Shown: one piece after another, positions 8,778 to 17,354 of the stretch
How the letters are laid out: each line of letters opens with the position of its first letter
Position numbering within the stretch: position 1 is the first letter of the stretch
DNA from: Rhizobium leguminosarum bv. viciae USDA 2370
GTDB lineage: Bacteria; Pseudomonadota; Alphaproteobacteria; Rhizobiales; Rhizobiaceae
Direction of reading: 5' to 3'
Assembly (NCBI RefSeq): GCF_002008365.1
Contig: NZ_MRDL01000022.1
Span: forward strand, 166,881 to 230,880
DNA length: 64,000 nt
Program-made: the position numbers and the translations under genes
Notes under the pieces: model-generated
Database searches by the model: none
What the model saw: only the letters and a program-made list of their open reading frames with translations
Told to the model about the DNA's origin: nothing

Positions 8778-8864
8778 TTAATAACACTCGAAAACTTAAG
8801 GTCAACCGAAATTTTCGCCGCGTAAATGCAAAGCTGTTTGTCAAGAATCGCCGCTCGTGACTAC

Positions 8865-9638
8865 TTAATGCGGCGCAGGAACCACGGGATTCTTCAAAAC
8901 ACCGATACCGGGGATTTCCACCTCAAGATCGTCGCCGGGAACGATCGGACCGACACCTGCAGGCGTACCGGTCATGATCACATCGCCGGCCAGCAGCGTC
9001 ATGAAGCGACTCAAGTAAGCAACGATGTCAGCAACCGAGTAGACGAGGTCTCGCGTATTCCCCGCCTGTTTGACGGTGCCGTTCTGACGAAGGATGACGT
9101 CAAGGTTCGTCGGATCGAGATCTGTTGTAATAGCCGGACCCATCGGCGCAAAAGTATCATAGCCCTTACCCGCCAGCAGGCAACCGAACTTGCTTTCCTG
9201 CCGCTGTATAATGCGGTCACTGATATCATTGCCACATGTGTAGCCGAGGACGTGCTGCAAGGCATGTTCCTTGCTGATGTGGCGTCCGCCTTTGCCTATG
9301 ATGGCGACCAGTTCCGCCTCGTAGTGGACGATTTCGCCATCACTTGGATATTCAATGGCATCTCCGTTGCCGCTCGCTGCCGTGCTTGGCTTCATGAACA
9401 GCACCGGGAGCGTCGGCTGCTCTTTTCCGGACTCGTCGGTGTGCTGCCGGTAATTGTACGCGACCCCAAATATGCGAGGCCGCTCTACCGGGCATAGTAG
9501 GCGGACGTCGTAAAGATAATCCATCTGCCCGGTTCGCTCGATTGCCTGGAAGGGATCGCCAATAATCCGCTCGATCCCGCCCTCGCTTTCGACCCCGTAG
9601 TGAATTCCATCGGCTGACTGGTAGCGTACAATCTTCAT
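8865..9638 (-). CDS. Fumarylacetoacetate-hydrolase-family protein
   Basis: A 257-residue protein with the FAH fold signatures RIFGVAYNYRQHTDES, YPSDGEIVHYEAELVAIIGKGG, GYTCGNDISDR, QRQESKFGCLLAGKGYDTFAPMGP and GDVIMTGTPAGVGPI. The acidic metal ligands of the family (Glu-Ala-Glu and the Asp of GNDISD) are visible. Members include fumarylpyruvate hydrolases, oxohepta-dienoate hydratases/decarboxylases and acylpyruvases, i.e. enzymes acting after ring cleavage. Start 9638 (MKIVRYQSADG) is set by GGAGG five bases upstream; the frame stays open to 9893 but that part crosses the operator at 9654-9667. Specific substrate not determined. Confidence 0.85.
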   Translation of the reverse strand: MKIVRYQSADGIHYGVESEGGIERIIGDPFQAIERTGQMDYLYDVRLLCPVERPRIFGVAYNYRQHTDESGKEQPTLPVLFMKPSTAASGNGDAIEYPSDGEIVHYEAELVAIIGKGGRHISKEHALQHVLGYTCGNDISDRIIQRQESKFGCLLAGKGYDTFAPMGPAITTDLDPTNLDVILRQNGTVKQAGNTRDLVYSVADIVAYLSRFMTLLAGDVIMTGTPAGVGPIVPGDDLEVEIPGIGVLKNPVVPAPH

Positions 9639-9653
9639 TGGGACCTCCATTTT

Positions 9654-9667
9654 TGCTAACGTTAGCG
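9654..9667. promoter_or_regulatory. LacI-type operator, site 4
   Basis: TGCTAACGTTAGCG, 13 of 14 bases as in sites 1 and 3, beginning 16 bp upstream of the fumarylacetoacetate-hydrolase-family start. Confidence 0.8.
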
Positions 9668-10062
9668 CAAGCACGGGGATTTCGTCAACATACTTGCCTT
9701 CCGTCTTCAGCCAAGTCTTCCGTAACAAGGCGGTTCGGGCAGCTGCGCCGATCGCCGACCTCGAGAATGGGGCCGCCCGCTCCTGGTATCGATCTTCCAC
9801 CGCAAATGGGCATACGCCTGCTCTGCGTCTCCCCGTCCTCTCTGCAGCGGTGGGCGACCGAGACGGACGCGGTACCGGTTTGATAACTGGCAACCGACGA
9901 TGGACCGTGTGGGGTCAAGAAATGCGGCTCGTTGAGGTTCTATAGGGCGGGCGACAAACCCTGATGCGAGATTATGGGATATCCGCTGACAGGCTTTGAT
10001 GCAGCCCCTGCCGAAGATCGTTGCTCAGAACGCCAACATGGCAATCAGCAATTGGACACTGC
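9668..10062. other. Stretch without a recognisable gene
   Basis: About 395 bp between the operator and the LuxR-type gene. Several short open frames exist on both strands, none with a ribosome site plus a recognisable sequence. It may contain the promoter of the fumarylacetoacetate-hydrolase-family gene and decayed DNA. Confidence 0.5.
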
Positions 10063-10800
10063 CTAACTCGGCGAGACGTCGGGCCCACCGGCGGCTCTTT
10101 GAATCAAGCGGGCAACCACTTCAGTGCGGTTCTGCGCCTGCAACTTGCGCATAATGTGTTGCAAATGCATCTTCACCGTATGCCCCGATAAATTGAGTTT
10201 TCCTGCAATTACCTTATTTGAACAGCCGCATTGCAACTCTGCGAGGACATCCGCTTCCCGGGGAGTGAAATCAGCAAACGCCAAGTACTGCGTCCTATCA
10301 TCCAAGCTCTTTTCGGCATCATTTCGGGCCGGACTATGCTCGCTCGAGTCGTTTGTACCAGCTCCCAATAGCTGCGGGAAAAATGTTCCTCCAGCCAGGA
10401 CGAGGCGAAGACCGGCAAGGGCAATGTCAATGGGAAGTGAAGTCGAGAAAAGGCCGCGGATGCCCATCTTGAGCGCCTGACGGGCTATGATGGCGTCATC
10501 CGTACCTGAGAGCAACGTGACAGGCGCCTCAGGAAAACGTGCCGCAATCGCCGCGAGATCATCCCGCAGGCTGGTGCTCTCAACACCTCTGCCGGCCAGA
10601 CCTAATACAATCAAACGCACCTCAGCTCCAAGAGCTCGATCGAGACTCTCGGTCGAGATCAGATCTATAACGTTCCACCCGGTGAGTTCACGCTCAAGAA
10701 GCTTCACCACGGTGGTGCGCGCCAATGTAGAATGCTCAACGATGATCACAGTTGGTGCATTGCGCCCCGTACGGCGCCTAGTTCTATCAATGTCGGACAC
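10063..10800 (-). CDS. LuxR-type transcriptional regulator with receiver-like domain
   Basis: About 245 residues. The C-terminal 65 residues are a LuxR/NarL helix-turn-helix (FTPREADVLAELQCGCSNKVIAGKLNLSGHTVKMHLQHIMRKL; the repeated pattern is clear). The N-terminal 120 residues resemble a response-regulator receiver (APTVIIVEHSTLARTTVVKLLE, GIRGLFSTSLPIDIALAGLRLVLAGG), but the strand that should end in the phosphorylated Asp reads LIVLGLAGRG, so phospho-activation is unlikely. Start at GTG 10800 is preferred because GGGGAG lies seven bases upstream; the frame is open to a TTG at 10827. Its location beside a type I secretion locus suggests, but does not prove, that it controls the glycine-rich proteins. 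Confidence 0.8.
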   Translation of the reverse strand: MSDIDRTRRRTGRNAPTVIIVEHSTLARTTVVKLLERELTGWNVIDLISTESLDRALGAEVRLIVLGLAGRGVESTSLRDDLAAIAARFPEAPVTLLSGTDDAIIARQALKMGIRGLFSTSLPIDIALAGLRLVLAGGTFFPQLLGAGTNDSSEHSPARNDAEKSLDDRTQYLAFADFTPREADVLAELQCGCSNKVIAGKLNLSGHTVKMHLQHIMRKLQAQNRTEVVARLIQRAAGGPDVSPS

Positions 10801-11543
10801 TTGCGTGCTCCCCAAGAGTATTTGCAACGCAACAGCTGATTATATTATTCCTGTTCTCACTACATGTCATGATAAAAAGTGAGTGTATTTCAGATATCAA
10901 TAGTCTGATCTCTCATGATAATTCTTATAGTCTATAAGATTTCATCGATAGATAACTGGGCTTGCAGAGAACATTTAAGAGCTTTTTCGTGTAGGCTTGC
11001 TGGTTCGACTTGTCGCTGCAGACTTTCCAGCCTTCGCCGAATTCACGTACGGCAAGGGGGTCAACAAAGCTTTCAAAGGTACTGTAAATGCAACCGATCT
11101 GCGACAGACCCATTTAGGAAAGAGCCATTGGATAGAACGAACTGCCGATCGGCCGGGCTTTGTTTCCATATCTCAATTCAAAACAGTCGCAGACCCGGCA
11201 GCAAAATGACAACCGCGAAAAGAAACAAAAGCCTGAGATCGCTGATTACCCGTTATGATTAGTAAAACGGCGCTCTAATGACGCGTTAATACCAGTTGTT
11301 TCGCTCAGGCAGCACTGCGCCGGCACCGCCAGATGCCGGACAGGGTCAGGGCACCTGGCGGCCGAAATCGGCGGCAATACTGATGAGGTCATGGTGGAAG
11401 GTTCAGCATCTCAGTGAGCCCGCCGTTCAGTACCATGGCGGCCAAGGATGCGAATGCCGGGCGGCGGAAACAATATGGCTTGAAAGATCGCACGAAGAAC
11501 GGTTTCGTGGAGTTGAGCCTCTGCTACAGGTGGAGTCCATCTG
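10801..11543. other. AT-rich stretch without a recognisable gene
   Basis: About 740 bp. The first 150 bp are clearly more AT-rich than the neighbours and contain two copies of TCATGATAA (near 10868 and 10914), plausible as a promoter region for the LuxR-type gene. The remainder has short open frames on both strands without good ribosome sites or family resemblance. Confidence 0.5.
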
Positions 11544-12632
11544 CTAGCTGTGCATGAAGTCCAGAATGTCATTTACGAGAGCCGAATGGGCGTCTGTGAG
11601 GTTCCCCTCTCCGCCGTGGCCCGCGATACCGGCCAACTGGAGCGCGTGTTGGTCATAGAGAACATGATCGATCTGCTGGGCGTCCGCCGTCCCGCCGGCG
11701 GGAACGGCAATGTTGATGGGATGGAAATAGCCGAAATTGACATCGACCATGCTGCCGGTTGACGATCCGTCCCCACCGCCGCCACCCGCGTGATTGCCGG
11801 TAAAAATCGTATCTGACGACAGGTTAAAGCCACCGCCATTGCCGCCGATGCCTGCGATCTGCACGGTGCCCTGATCGAAAATGACATTGTTTGTCTGATG
11901 AGCCTCCGCCGAGCCGCCTGCGGCGCCCACGGCGATGTTGATCGGTGAGAAGATGGCAATACTGACGTCGACCATGCTGCCGACGAAATATCCATCGCCG
12001 CCATGACCCGCATAAAAGTCGCCAGTCAATGTGAGCGCAGTTCCCGGGCTTATCGACGGGCCATGGCCCGCGACGTTATGGTCTCCGCCCGAACCGCCCA
12101 TGCCGCCGATCTGGGTTGCGCCCTGCAGGAACAGGGCGTTGTTCGATTGGTCGGCGTGAGCCTCCGCGCCAGGGCCTGCAGCCACGGCAGTATTGACGGG
12201 GGCAAACAGCGCGACTTCGGTGCTGACCAGTCCACCGTAGAAGAGCCCGTTGCCGCCAGTGCCGGCATGATTGACGCCATCGCCGCTGCCGATGGCAACA
12301 TTGCCGCTTCCACCATTCCCGCCTATCCCAGCCATTTCGGTGGGATGCTGATTGATGAGCGCATCGTTGCCTTGGAAAGCGTCGGCACCCGAATGAGGTC
12401 CTGCAATAGCGGCATTGGACGGCATGAAGACGGCCAATGAATTGCTGCTGATCACGCCTTCGCTTATTCCATCGCCACCGCTGCCGGCGGAATTATAGCT
12501 TGGACCGGAAGCGACATCCAATGGAAGCCAGGTCGGCATCAGCGCCAGATGCCCCGCGGCCACGTTGGAGGCGAGGTGTTGATCGGTGCCCGCCTTGGGC
12601 AAGTCTTCCAATGAGGAACGAGTTTCCGCCAT
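11544..12632 (-). CDS. Glycine-rich repeat protein, probable type I secretion substrate
   Basis: A 362-residue, low-complexity protein with no Cys and no N-terminal signal peptide. After a 45-residue head it holds four copies of a 60-65-residue unit (about residues 48-111, 123-187, 208-270, 282-344). Each unit runs AGxGGDG..., then a hydrophobic part such as FSPINIAVGA, then a polar part such as QTNNVIFDQ, and closes with the motif QIAGIGGNGGxxN. The last 18 residues end in LVNDILDFMHS. Glycine-rich repeats, absence of an export signal at the N-terminus and a hydrophobic/acidic C-terminal tail fit type I secretion substrates; the transporter genes lie at 13.9-17.1 kb. Start 12632 has GGAG seven bases upstream. 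Function unknown; adhesion or biofilm matrix would be a guess. Confidence 0.8.
   Translation of the reverse strand: MAETRSSLEDLPKAGTDQHLASNVAAGHLALMPTWLPLDVASGPSYNSAGSGGDGISEGVISSNSLAVFMPSNAAIAGPHSGADAFQGNDALINQHPTEMAGIGGNGGSGNVAIGSGDGVNHAGTGGNGLFYGGLVSTEVALFAPVNTAVAAGPGAEAHADQSNNALFLQGATQIGGMGGSGGDHNVAGHGPSISPGTALTLTGDFYAGHGGDGYFVGSMVDVSIAIFSPINIAVGAAGGSAEAHQTNNVIFDQGTVQIAGIGGNGGGFNLSSDTIFTGNHAGGGGGDGSSTGSMVDVNFGYFHPINIAVPAGGTADAQQIDHVLYDQHALQLAGIAGHGGEGNLTDAHSALVNDILDFMHS
11608..12490. repeat. Four imperfect internal repeats coding the glycine-rich units
   Basis: The repeated 60-65-codon units described for the glycine-rich protein, spaced about 75-85 codons apart. The last two units are most alike (GSMVDVxxxxFxPINIAV is shared), suggesting the most recent duplication. 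Confidence 0.7.
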
Positions 12633-13234
12633 TACCGTCTCCATTCGCGGTCAACCGCACGGCCACCGAGCGTGCGGCGCTATGCAGCCTGAATTGTTCA
12701 GGCATTGTGCATCTGAACGCCGGAAAAGCAGAGCCTGCAATTCGTCTACATCTCATCGGCTAGTACTGTAGCCATTTGGCTGTCATGGCCGCGGCGCCCG
12801 TTGCGCGAGTTTGCAAGCACTCAATCCCCGTTTGGGTTAGAGGCCCTACATCTTGCACACTCGTTCTCGCGGCGGGTCATGAAAGCGTTTCACCTCCAAG
12901 CGGGGTCTCCTGCGCCAAGCGCAGCCTGATCAGAACCCCGGAATGCAGCCGGTTCGCTTGGGTGGCCGTTGCTCCGAAAAACGGCGTCGCTTCGACGAGG
13001 TCGCAGACATGATCATGACCATGCCATCCGGCCGCAAATCACTTCGTACTAATCCTAAATAACGTTCCGTCGCCTGCAAGTATATATCCGAATTGACATC
13101 ACCGAATATCTAGATAGTTCACAGATTAAATCGCAGGCATTATTCGATTGCGGTTGTATTGGCTGGCGGTGACATGCTGGATACCCACGCCGTAAAAGTA
13201 ACGTTGACGAAACGAAGTAGAAGGAGTGACATCA
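12633..13234. other. Divergent intergenic region between the two glycine-rich genes
   Basis: About 600 bp between oppositely transcribed genes, so it should hold both promoters. The right half (13050-13180) is AT-richer and includes the palindrome TATCTAGATA near 13108. No gene or known operator recognised. Confidence 0.5.
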
Positions 13235-13810
13235 ATGCCTATTCCACAGATATCTGACACGATTCAACTCCACAACCCGGATGCCGGTGACGCGAAAGCC
13301 GGCAACGGCGGTGATGGCCACAACGATGGGAACATCAACTACAACCCGGTTGCATATGTAGACCCCGTGCAAACGGTCTACGGGGCAGATACCCATCTGC
13401 ACAATGGCGATCACGTTTGGCAGAAGGCAGATTGGGACGCCGGCAGTGGCGGAGACGGTGGCTTTGCTCAGGCCAAGAACGGCTTCCTGGCGAAGATCAC
13501 GAACAGCGGCGACGGCGGCGCGGGGGGAGATTCCCACTCCAACGGCAGCCAAGGAAACTCGAGTGGCGGCGACACGGCCTCCGTGAATGCGGCTACGACC
13601 GCGACACAATATACGCAGCTCGTGGCCGATCAGCATGCCACCATCCTCGCCGGCGTCGGCGGCAACGGCGGTAATGGGAACAACGCTCTCGGCGGCGACA
13701 TCTCGTCAGCATTGGTTCACTCGGATCCTGAAACGACGACGGTGAACAATTCTCTCGATCACTTCATAAACGCCTTCGGCCATATCGACGTCGACCATCT
13801 CGGCTCATGA
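13235..13810 (+). CDS. Small glycine-rich protein, probable type I secretion substrate
   Basis: A 191-residue acidic, Gly/Asn/Asp-rich protein without Cys or signal peptide. Blocks such as AGNGGDGHNDGN, AGSGGDGGFAQ and SGDGGAGGDSHSNGS are followed by LVADQHATILAGVGGNGGNGN, which matches the unit end of the divergent 362-residue protein (DQHALQLAGIAGHGGEGN). The C-terminus ends DHFINAFGHIDVDHLGS. AAGGAG lies eight bases before ATG 13235; a GTG at 13226 overlaps that ribosome site and is rejected. It directly precedes the type I secretion ATPase gene (104 bp gap), which supports a substrate role. Confidence 0.8.
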   Translation: MPIPQISDTIQLHNPDAGDAKAGNGGDGHNDGNINYNPVAYVDPVQTVYGADTHLHNGDHVWQKADWDAGSGGDGGFAQAKNGFLAKITNSGDGGAGGDSHSNGSQGNSSGGDTASVNAATTATQYTQLVADQHATILAGVGGNGGNGNNALGGDISSALVHSDPETTTVNNSLDHFINAFGHIDVDHLGS

Positions 13811-13913
13811 ACTCAAACTCTGAGGGTCGCCGGTTTCGGCTGGCGACCCTCCTGAATTGCTGAACCAGCACGCAGTCTTTTCTCGTCAGTATCAAATCCA
13901 GCGAGAGCTGATA

Positions 13914-15629
13914 ATGACAACGATTTCCATAAAGCCATTGCGCCCGCAGACACAGCTCGTTGTCGCGCTCCGAGCCTGTGCCGGAGCCTTCGGGTTGGTC
14001 TTCCTCTATAGCTGCGGCTACAATCTCTTTCTTCTGGCGCCGTCCATCTATCTTCTGCAGATCTATGACAGGGTCCTGTCGAGCAGAAGCGCCGACACGC
14101 TCCTGATGCTGACGATGATCATCGCCATCGCCGTGCTGGTCGGGTCCACGCTGGATATCGTGCGCAGGGCAGCTCTTTCGCGCATCGGCAGCTGGCTGGA
14201 CCACAGGCTGCGGCCCCTGGTGCTCACCGCATCATTCGAATATGCCACTCGCGCCGATACGGGAGCCGCCACGGAGTGCTACAGGGACCTGGCCGCATTA
14301 CGCCAGTTTCTCGATTCACCGGCCAGCTCGCTTTTTTTTGACGTTCCCTGGGCGCCGGTCTTCCTGCTCCTGCTCTTTCTCGTTCATCCGCTGCTTGGGA
14401 CCATCGGTCTTCTGAGCGCCGTTGCACTTCTGCTGTTTGCGTTCCTGACGGAACTGGCGACGCGAGAGCCGCTTGCCCACGCCAATCTTGCCCTTTCGAT
14501 GAGCTATCTCAGATTTGCGACCGCCCTCAAAAACATCGAGGTCATCAGGGCAATGGGCATGCAGGATGGCGCAGCGCAGATCGTCTATCGCGATGCAGAA
14601 ATGGCCAGAAGGGCGCAGGACATCGCGATGCATCGCACGGAGATCATTATTGGTTTCTCCAAATCGATCCGCACGCTCGCGCAGATCCTCATGATGGGAT
14701 CGGCGACATGGCTGGTGCTCATAAACAGCGGCAGTCCCGGGATCATCTTCGTTGCGAGCCTGCTGCTCGGGCGCGGGCTTGCACCAATCGAGGGGGCAAT
14801 AGGTGCATGGCGCTCCTTTACGTTTGCGCGCAATGCCTTCCGTCGCTTGAACAGAATGCTGATAGCAGTTGCATCGGAACGCGACGGCCGAATGGTGCCG
14901 ATACCGGAACCCAACGGCCTCGTTCTCGATAACGTCAGCTATATCAAGCCATTCGCCGATCGGCCGATATTGACAGGCATCACATTGCGCCTCGCGCCCG
15001 GCGATTGCATAGCGCTCATCGGTCCGTCGGGATCAGGGAAATCGACACTGGGTCGCATCATAGCAGGCGTTGTGCAAGCAACGAGCGGATGCGCTCTTCT
15101 CGGCGGGGTAGATATTTCGGCTCTGCGCCTTTGCGGGGGGACTCGCCACGTCGGATATCTGCCGCAAGACATCGAACTTTTCGGAGGAGCGATCAAGGAT
15201 GTGATCGGCCGGCTGGACGGAGGAGATCCCGGCAAAGCGATCGATGCCGCGAAGCTGGTTGGGTTGCACGACGCGATCATGCGGCTGCCCCAGGGCTACG
15301 AGACCGATATCGGTGAAGGTGGAAACCTGCTCCTTCGAGCGCAGCGCCAACAGCTGGGACTGGCACGGGCGGCCTATGGAAATCCGTCTCTGATCGTTCT
15401 CGACGATCCGAATTCGAGCCTGGATTATGACGGCGAACGGATGCTGTTTGCGGCAATCGAGCGCATGAAATCCAGGGGGATGACCGTCGTGATCATAACT
15501 CACCGGATGGGGATCCTGCCAGTCACCAACAAGATTGCCATCATGCGTAACGGGACTGTGGCTGCCGTCGGCGACAGTGAGCGAATTTATGAAACTTATC
15601 TTCAACCACCGTCTCGAACAGGAACGTAG
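13914..15629 (+). CDS. Type I secretion permease/ATPase (PrtD/HlyB class) with degenerate signature
   Basis: A 571-residue half-transporter: about 300 residues of membrane domain (SCGYNLFLLAPSIYLLQIYDRVLSSRSADTL is the PrtD hallmark), then an ABC domain with Walker A GPSGSGKST (about 370-378) and H-loop His 530. The ABC signature expected as LSGGQ reads LLRAQ (473-477), and the catalytic Glu after Walker B is Asp 498 (VLDDPNSSLD). Both changes normally lower or abolish ATP hydrolysis at that site, although the rest of the domain is intact and the gene is not broken. Start 13914 gives the family's usual N-terminus. It exports proteins across both membranes with HlyD (next gene) and an outer-membrane TolC-like protein not seen here. 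Confidence 0.9.
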   Translation: MTTISIKPLRPQTQLVVALRACAGAFGLVFLYSCGYNLFLLAPSIYLLQIYDRVLSSRSADTLLMLTMIIAIAVLVGSTLDIVRRAALSRIGSWLDHRLRPLVLTASFEYATRADTGAATECYRDLAALRQFLDSPASSLFFDVPWAPVFLLLLFLVHPLLGTIGLLSAVALLLFAFLTELATREPLAHANLALSMSYLRFATALKNIEVIRAMGMQDGAAQIVYRDAEMARRAQDIAMHRTEIIIGFSKSIRTLAQILMMGSATWLVLINSGSPGIIFVASLLLGRGLAPIEGAIGAWRSFTFARNAFRRLNRMLIAVASERDGRMVPIPEPNGLVLDNVSYIKPFADRPILTGITLRLAPGDCIALIGPSGSGKSTLGRIIAGVVQATSGCALLGGVDISALRLCGGTRHVGYLPQDIELFGGAIKDVIGRLDGGDPGKAIDAAKLVGLHDAIMRLPQGYETDIGEGGNLLLRAQRQQLGLARAAYGNPSLIVLDDPNSSLDYDGERMLFAAIERMKSRGMTVVIITHRMGILPVTNKIAIMRNGTVAAVGDSERIYETYLQPPSRTGT

Positions 15630-15643
15630 GGAGAAACGCCGCC

Positions 15644-17068
15644 ATGACCCTTGTTCAACTGGACGCAACGCCGGCGAAATTTTCAAATTCGCCAAGGACG
15701 GGTCGGCGGTTGGCCAAGCAACAGACGGCCTATTTGCCGGTGATCGAGGCGAAACAACGCGGACCCGCGCCCTCCTCGCCCATGCCGGGGCTCAGAGGCG
15801 TTGTCTGGACGGGCAACCTGTTGATCCTGGTCTTCATCGTCGGATTGGGGATCTGGTCGGTTCTGGCGCCGCTGAAAAGCGCTGCGGTCGCATCGGGCGT
15901 CATCGAACCGGAATCCAGCCGCAAGACCATTCAGCATCTGGAAGGCGGGATCGTGCGGCGGATCCTCGTCAAAAACGGCGATGCTGTCATGGCCGGGCAA
16001 ATCGTCATCGAGATCGACGATACGAAGTCTCGCTCGGAGCGCGACAGCATTCAAGGGCAACTTTGGGAGGCCGAAGGAAGCCGCGCTCGCCTGCTTGCGG
16101 AGCAAACGGGCGGCGACCATGTCGCCTATCCTGGGAATCTCAGGGCAGCAATGGCCAAATATCCCTTGGTCGGCGCGATTCTGATTGGGCAACAGAAAAT
16201 TTTCGAAGCCCGTCGCCGGGTCATGCAGGCGGAAATTCAGATCGCCAATGAAAAAATCGCGCAGGTGCGGCAGGAAATTGTCGGACTTGGCGCGCAGAAG
16301 GCGGCGCTGGCCGACAGAGCCGCGATCTCTCGGCAGGAACTGGATCAGGTTACGACCCTTAACGCCAAAGGACTGGAAACAAAAGGCAGGCTTCTCAACC
16401 TCCAGCGGGAAAGGGCAGACCTTGATGGCCAGCAGGGTGAAGTGGAGGCGCAGATCTCCCGCGCCTACCAGGTGATCAGCGGGTCACAGGCCGATCTCGC
16501 AAAGCTTGAGAGCGACCGGTTGAGCGAAGTCGCACAAGGCATGCGCGAGACGGAAAGCCGGATCATGCAACTGCGCGAGCGCTTGCGGGCGATCGACGAC
16601 CAGCTTTCAAGGACTTATATCCGCGCTCCCGAAGATGGAACGATCATGAACCTGCGCGTCCACACCGCTGGTGGGGTGATCGGCGCGGGTGAACCGCTGG
16701 TCGATCTTCTGCCAGGCGCCGATCGCCTTGTCGTGTCTGCCCATGTCAGGCCGGAAGACATCAATCTCGTCCATGCGGGGCTCGAGGCACAGGTTCACCT
16801 CCTTCCATACAATCAGCGGCGCGTTCCACTCCTGAAAGGCCGGGTCGAGTATGTTTCAGCGGACCGTCTCATCGATACGCAGAACGGCCAGCCCTACTTT
16901 GCCGCGACGATCCGTGTAACGGACGAGCGGCTGGCGAAAATGAGAGATGTCGAACTGGTCGCGGGCATGCCCGCACAGACACTAATCGAAACGGGCGAAA
17001 GCAGCGTGGCGCTCTATGCCATCAGACCACTCCTCGACAGTTTCAACAGAGCATTTCGCGAGGACTGA
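15644..17068 (+). CDS. HlyD-family periplasmic adaptor of the type I secretion system
   Basis: A 474-residue membrane-fusion protein. One membrane segment lies at about residues 53-72 (TGNLLILVFIVGLGIWSVLAPL). It is followed by the biotinyl-lipoyl-like half (ESSRKTIQHLEGGIVRRILVKNGDAVMAGQ), a long coiled coil (about 130-310), the second lipoyl half (YIRAPEDGTIMNLRVHTAGGVI) and the beta-barrel domain ending in GMPAQTLIETGESS. This is the PrtE/PrsE architecture. GGGAG precedes the start and the gap to the ATPase gene is 14 bp, so both are one operon. It bridges the inner-membrane ATPase and the outer-membrane channel. Confidence 0.92.
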   Translation: MTLVQLDATPAKFSNSPRTGRRLAKQQTAYLPVIEAKQRGPAPSSPMPGLRGVVWTGNLLILVFIVGLGIWSVLAPLKSAAVASGVIEPESSRKTIQHLEGGIVRRILVKNGDAVMAGQIVIEIDDTKSRSERDSIQGQLWEAEGSRARLLAEQTGGDHVAYPGNLRAAMAKYPLVGAILIGQQKIFEARRRVMQAEIQIANEKIAQVRQEIVGLGAQKAALADRAAISRQELDQVTTLNAKGLETKGRLLNLQRERADLDGQQGEVEAQISRAYQVISGSQADLAKLESDRLSEVAQGMRETESRIMQLRERLRAIDDQLSRTYIRAPEDGTIMNLRVHTAGGVIGAGEPLVDLLPGADRLVVSAHVRPEDINLVHAGLEAQVHLLPYNQRRVPLLKGRVEYVSADRLIDTQNGQPYFAATIRVTDERLAKMRDVELVAGMPAQTLIETGESSVALYAIRPLLDSFNRAFRED

Positions 17069-17075
17069 GGCGGTG

Positions 17076-17354
17076 ATGGGCAAGAGAAAATTCGACGACA
17101 ACCAGATTACCGGTATTCTGAAGGAGCACCAAGCCGGGGTGACGGTGGCAGATGTTTGCCACAGGTACGGCATCAGCGAGCCGACCTTTTATCGGTGGCA
17201 ATCCTTGCAGTCCGGAAATGTCGGTCTCCATGCCAAAAGATTGAGAGCACTGGAGGAAGAGAACCAGAAGCTCAAGAAGCTTTTGGCCGAATCCATGCTC
17301 TCGGCGGCAACACTGAGCGAGATGCTGGCGAAGACATCGAAAGGGCGACACTAG
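17076..17354 (+). CDS. IS3-family transposase OrfA-like protein (orphan)
   Basis: A 92-residue protein with a helix-turn-helix (TVADVCHRYGISEPTFYRW) and a leucine-zipper-like tail (LRALEEENQKLKKLLAESML), the OrfA pattern of IS3/IS407-type elements. No intact OrfB with a DDE core follows, and no terminal inverted repeats were seen, so the element is at most a fragment. It begins 7 bp after the HlyD stop with GAGG five bases before ATG, so it may be read with the secretion operon. Confidence 0.75.
   Translation: MGKRKFDDNQITGILKEHQAGVTVADVCHRYGISEPTFYRWQSLQSGNVGLHAKRLRALEEENQKLKKLLAESMLSAATLSEMLAKTSKGRH

Noticed and set aside
11296..11547. 83-codon plus-strand frame near the end of the glycine-rich gene, possibly transposase debris
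   Set aside because: No transposase motif could be recognised and no ribosome site is present.
11544..13810. RTX toxin or PE-PGRS assignment for the glycine-rich proteins
   Set aside because: No GGxGxDxLx nonapeptide arrays and no PE domain; similarity is only in glycine content.
13857..13913. Longer N-terminus for the type I secretion ATPase
   Set aside because: The family N-terminus and length fit a start at 13914; the upstream 19 codons look like leader DNA.
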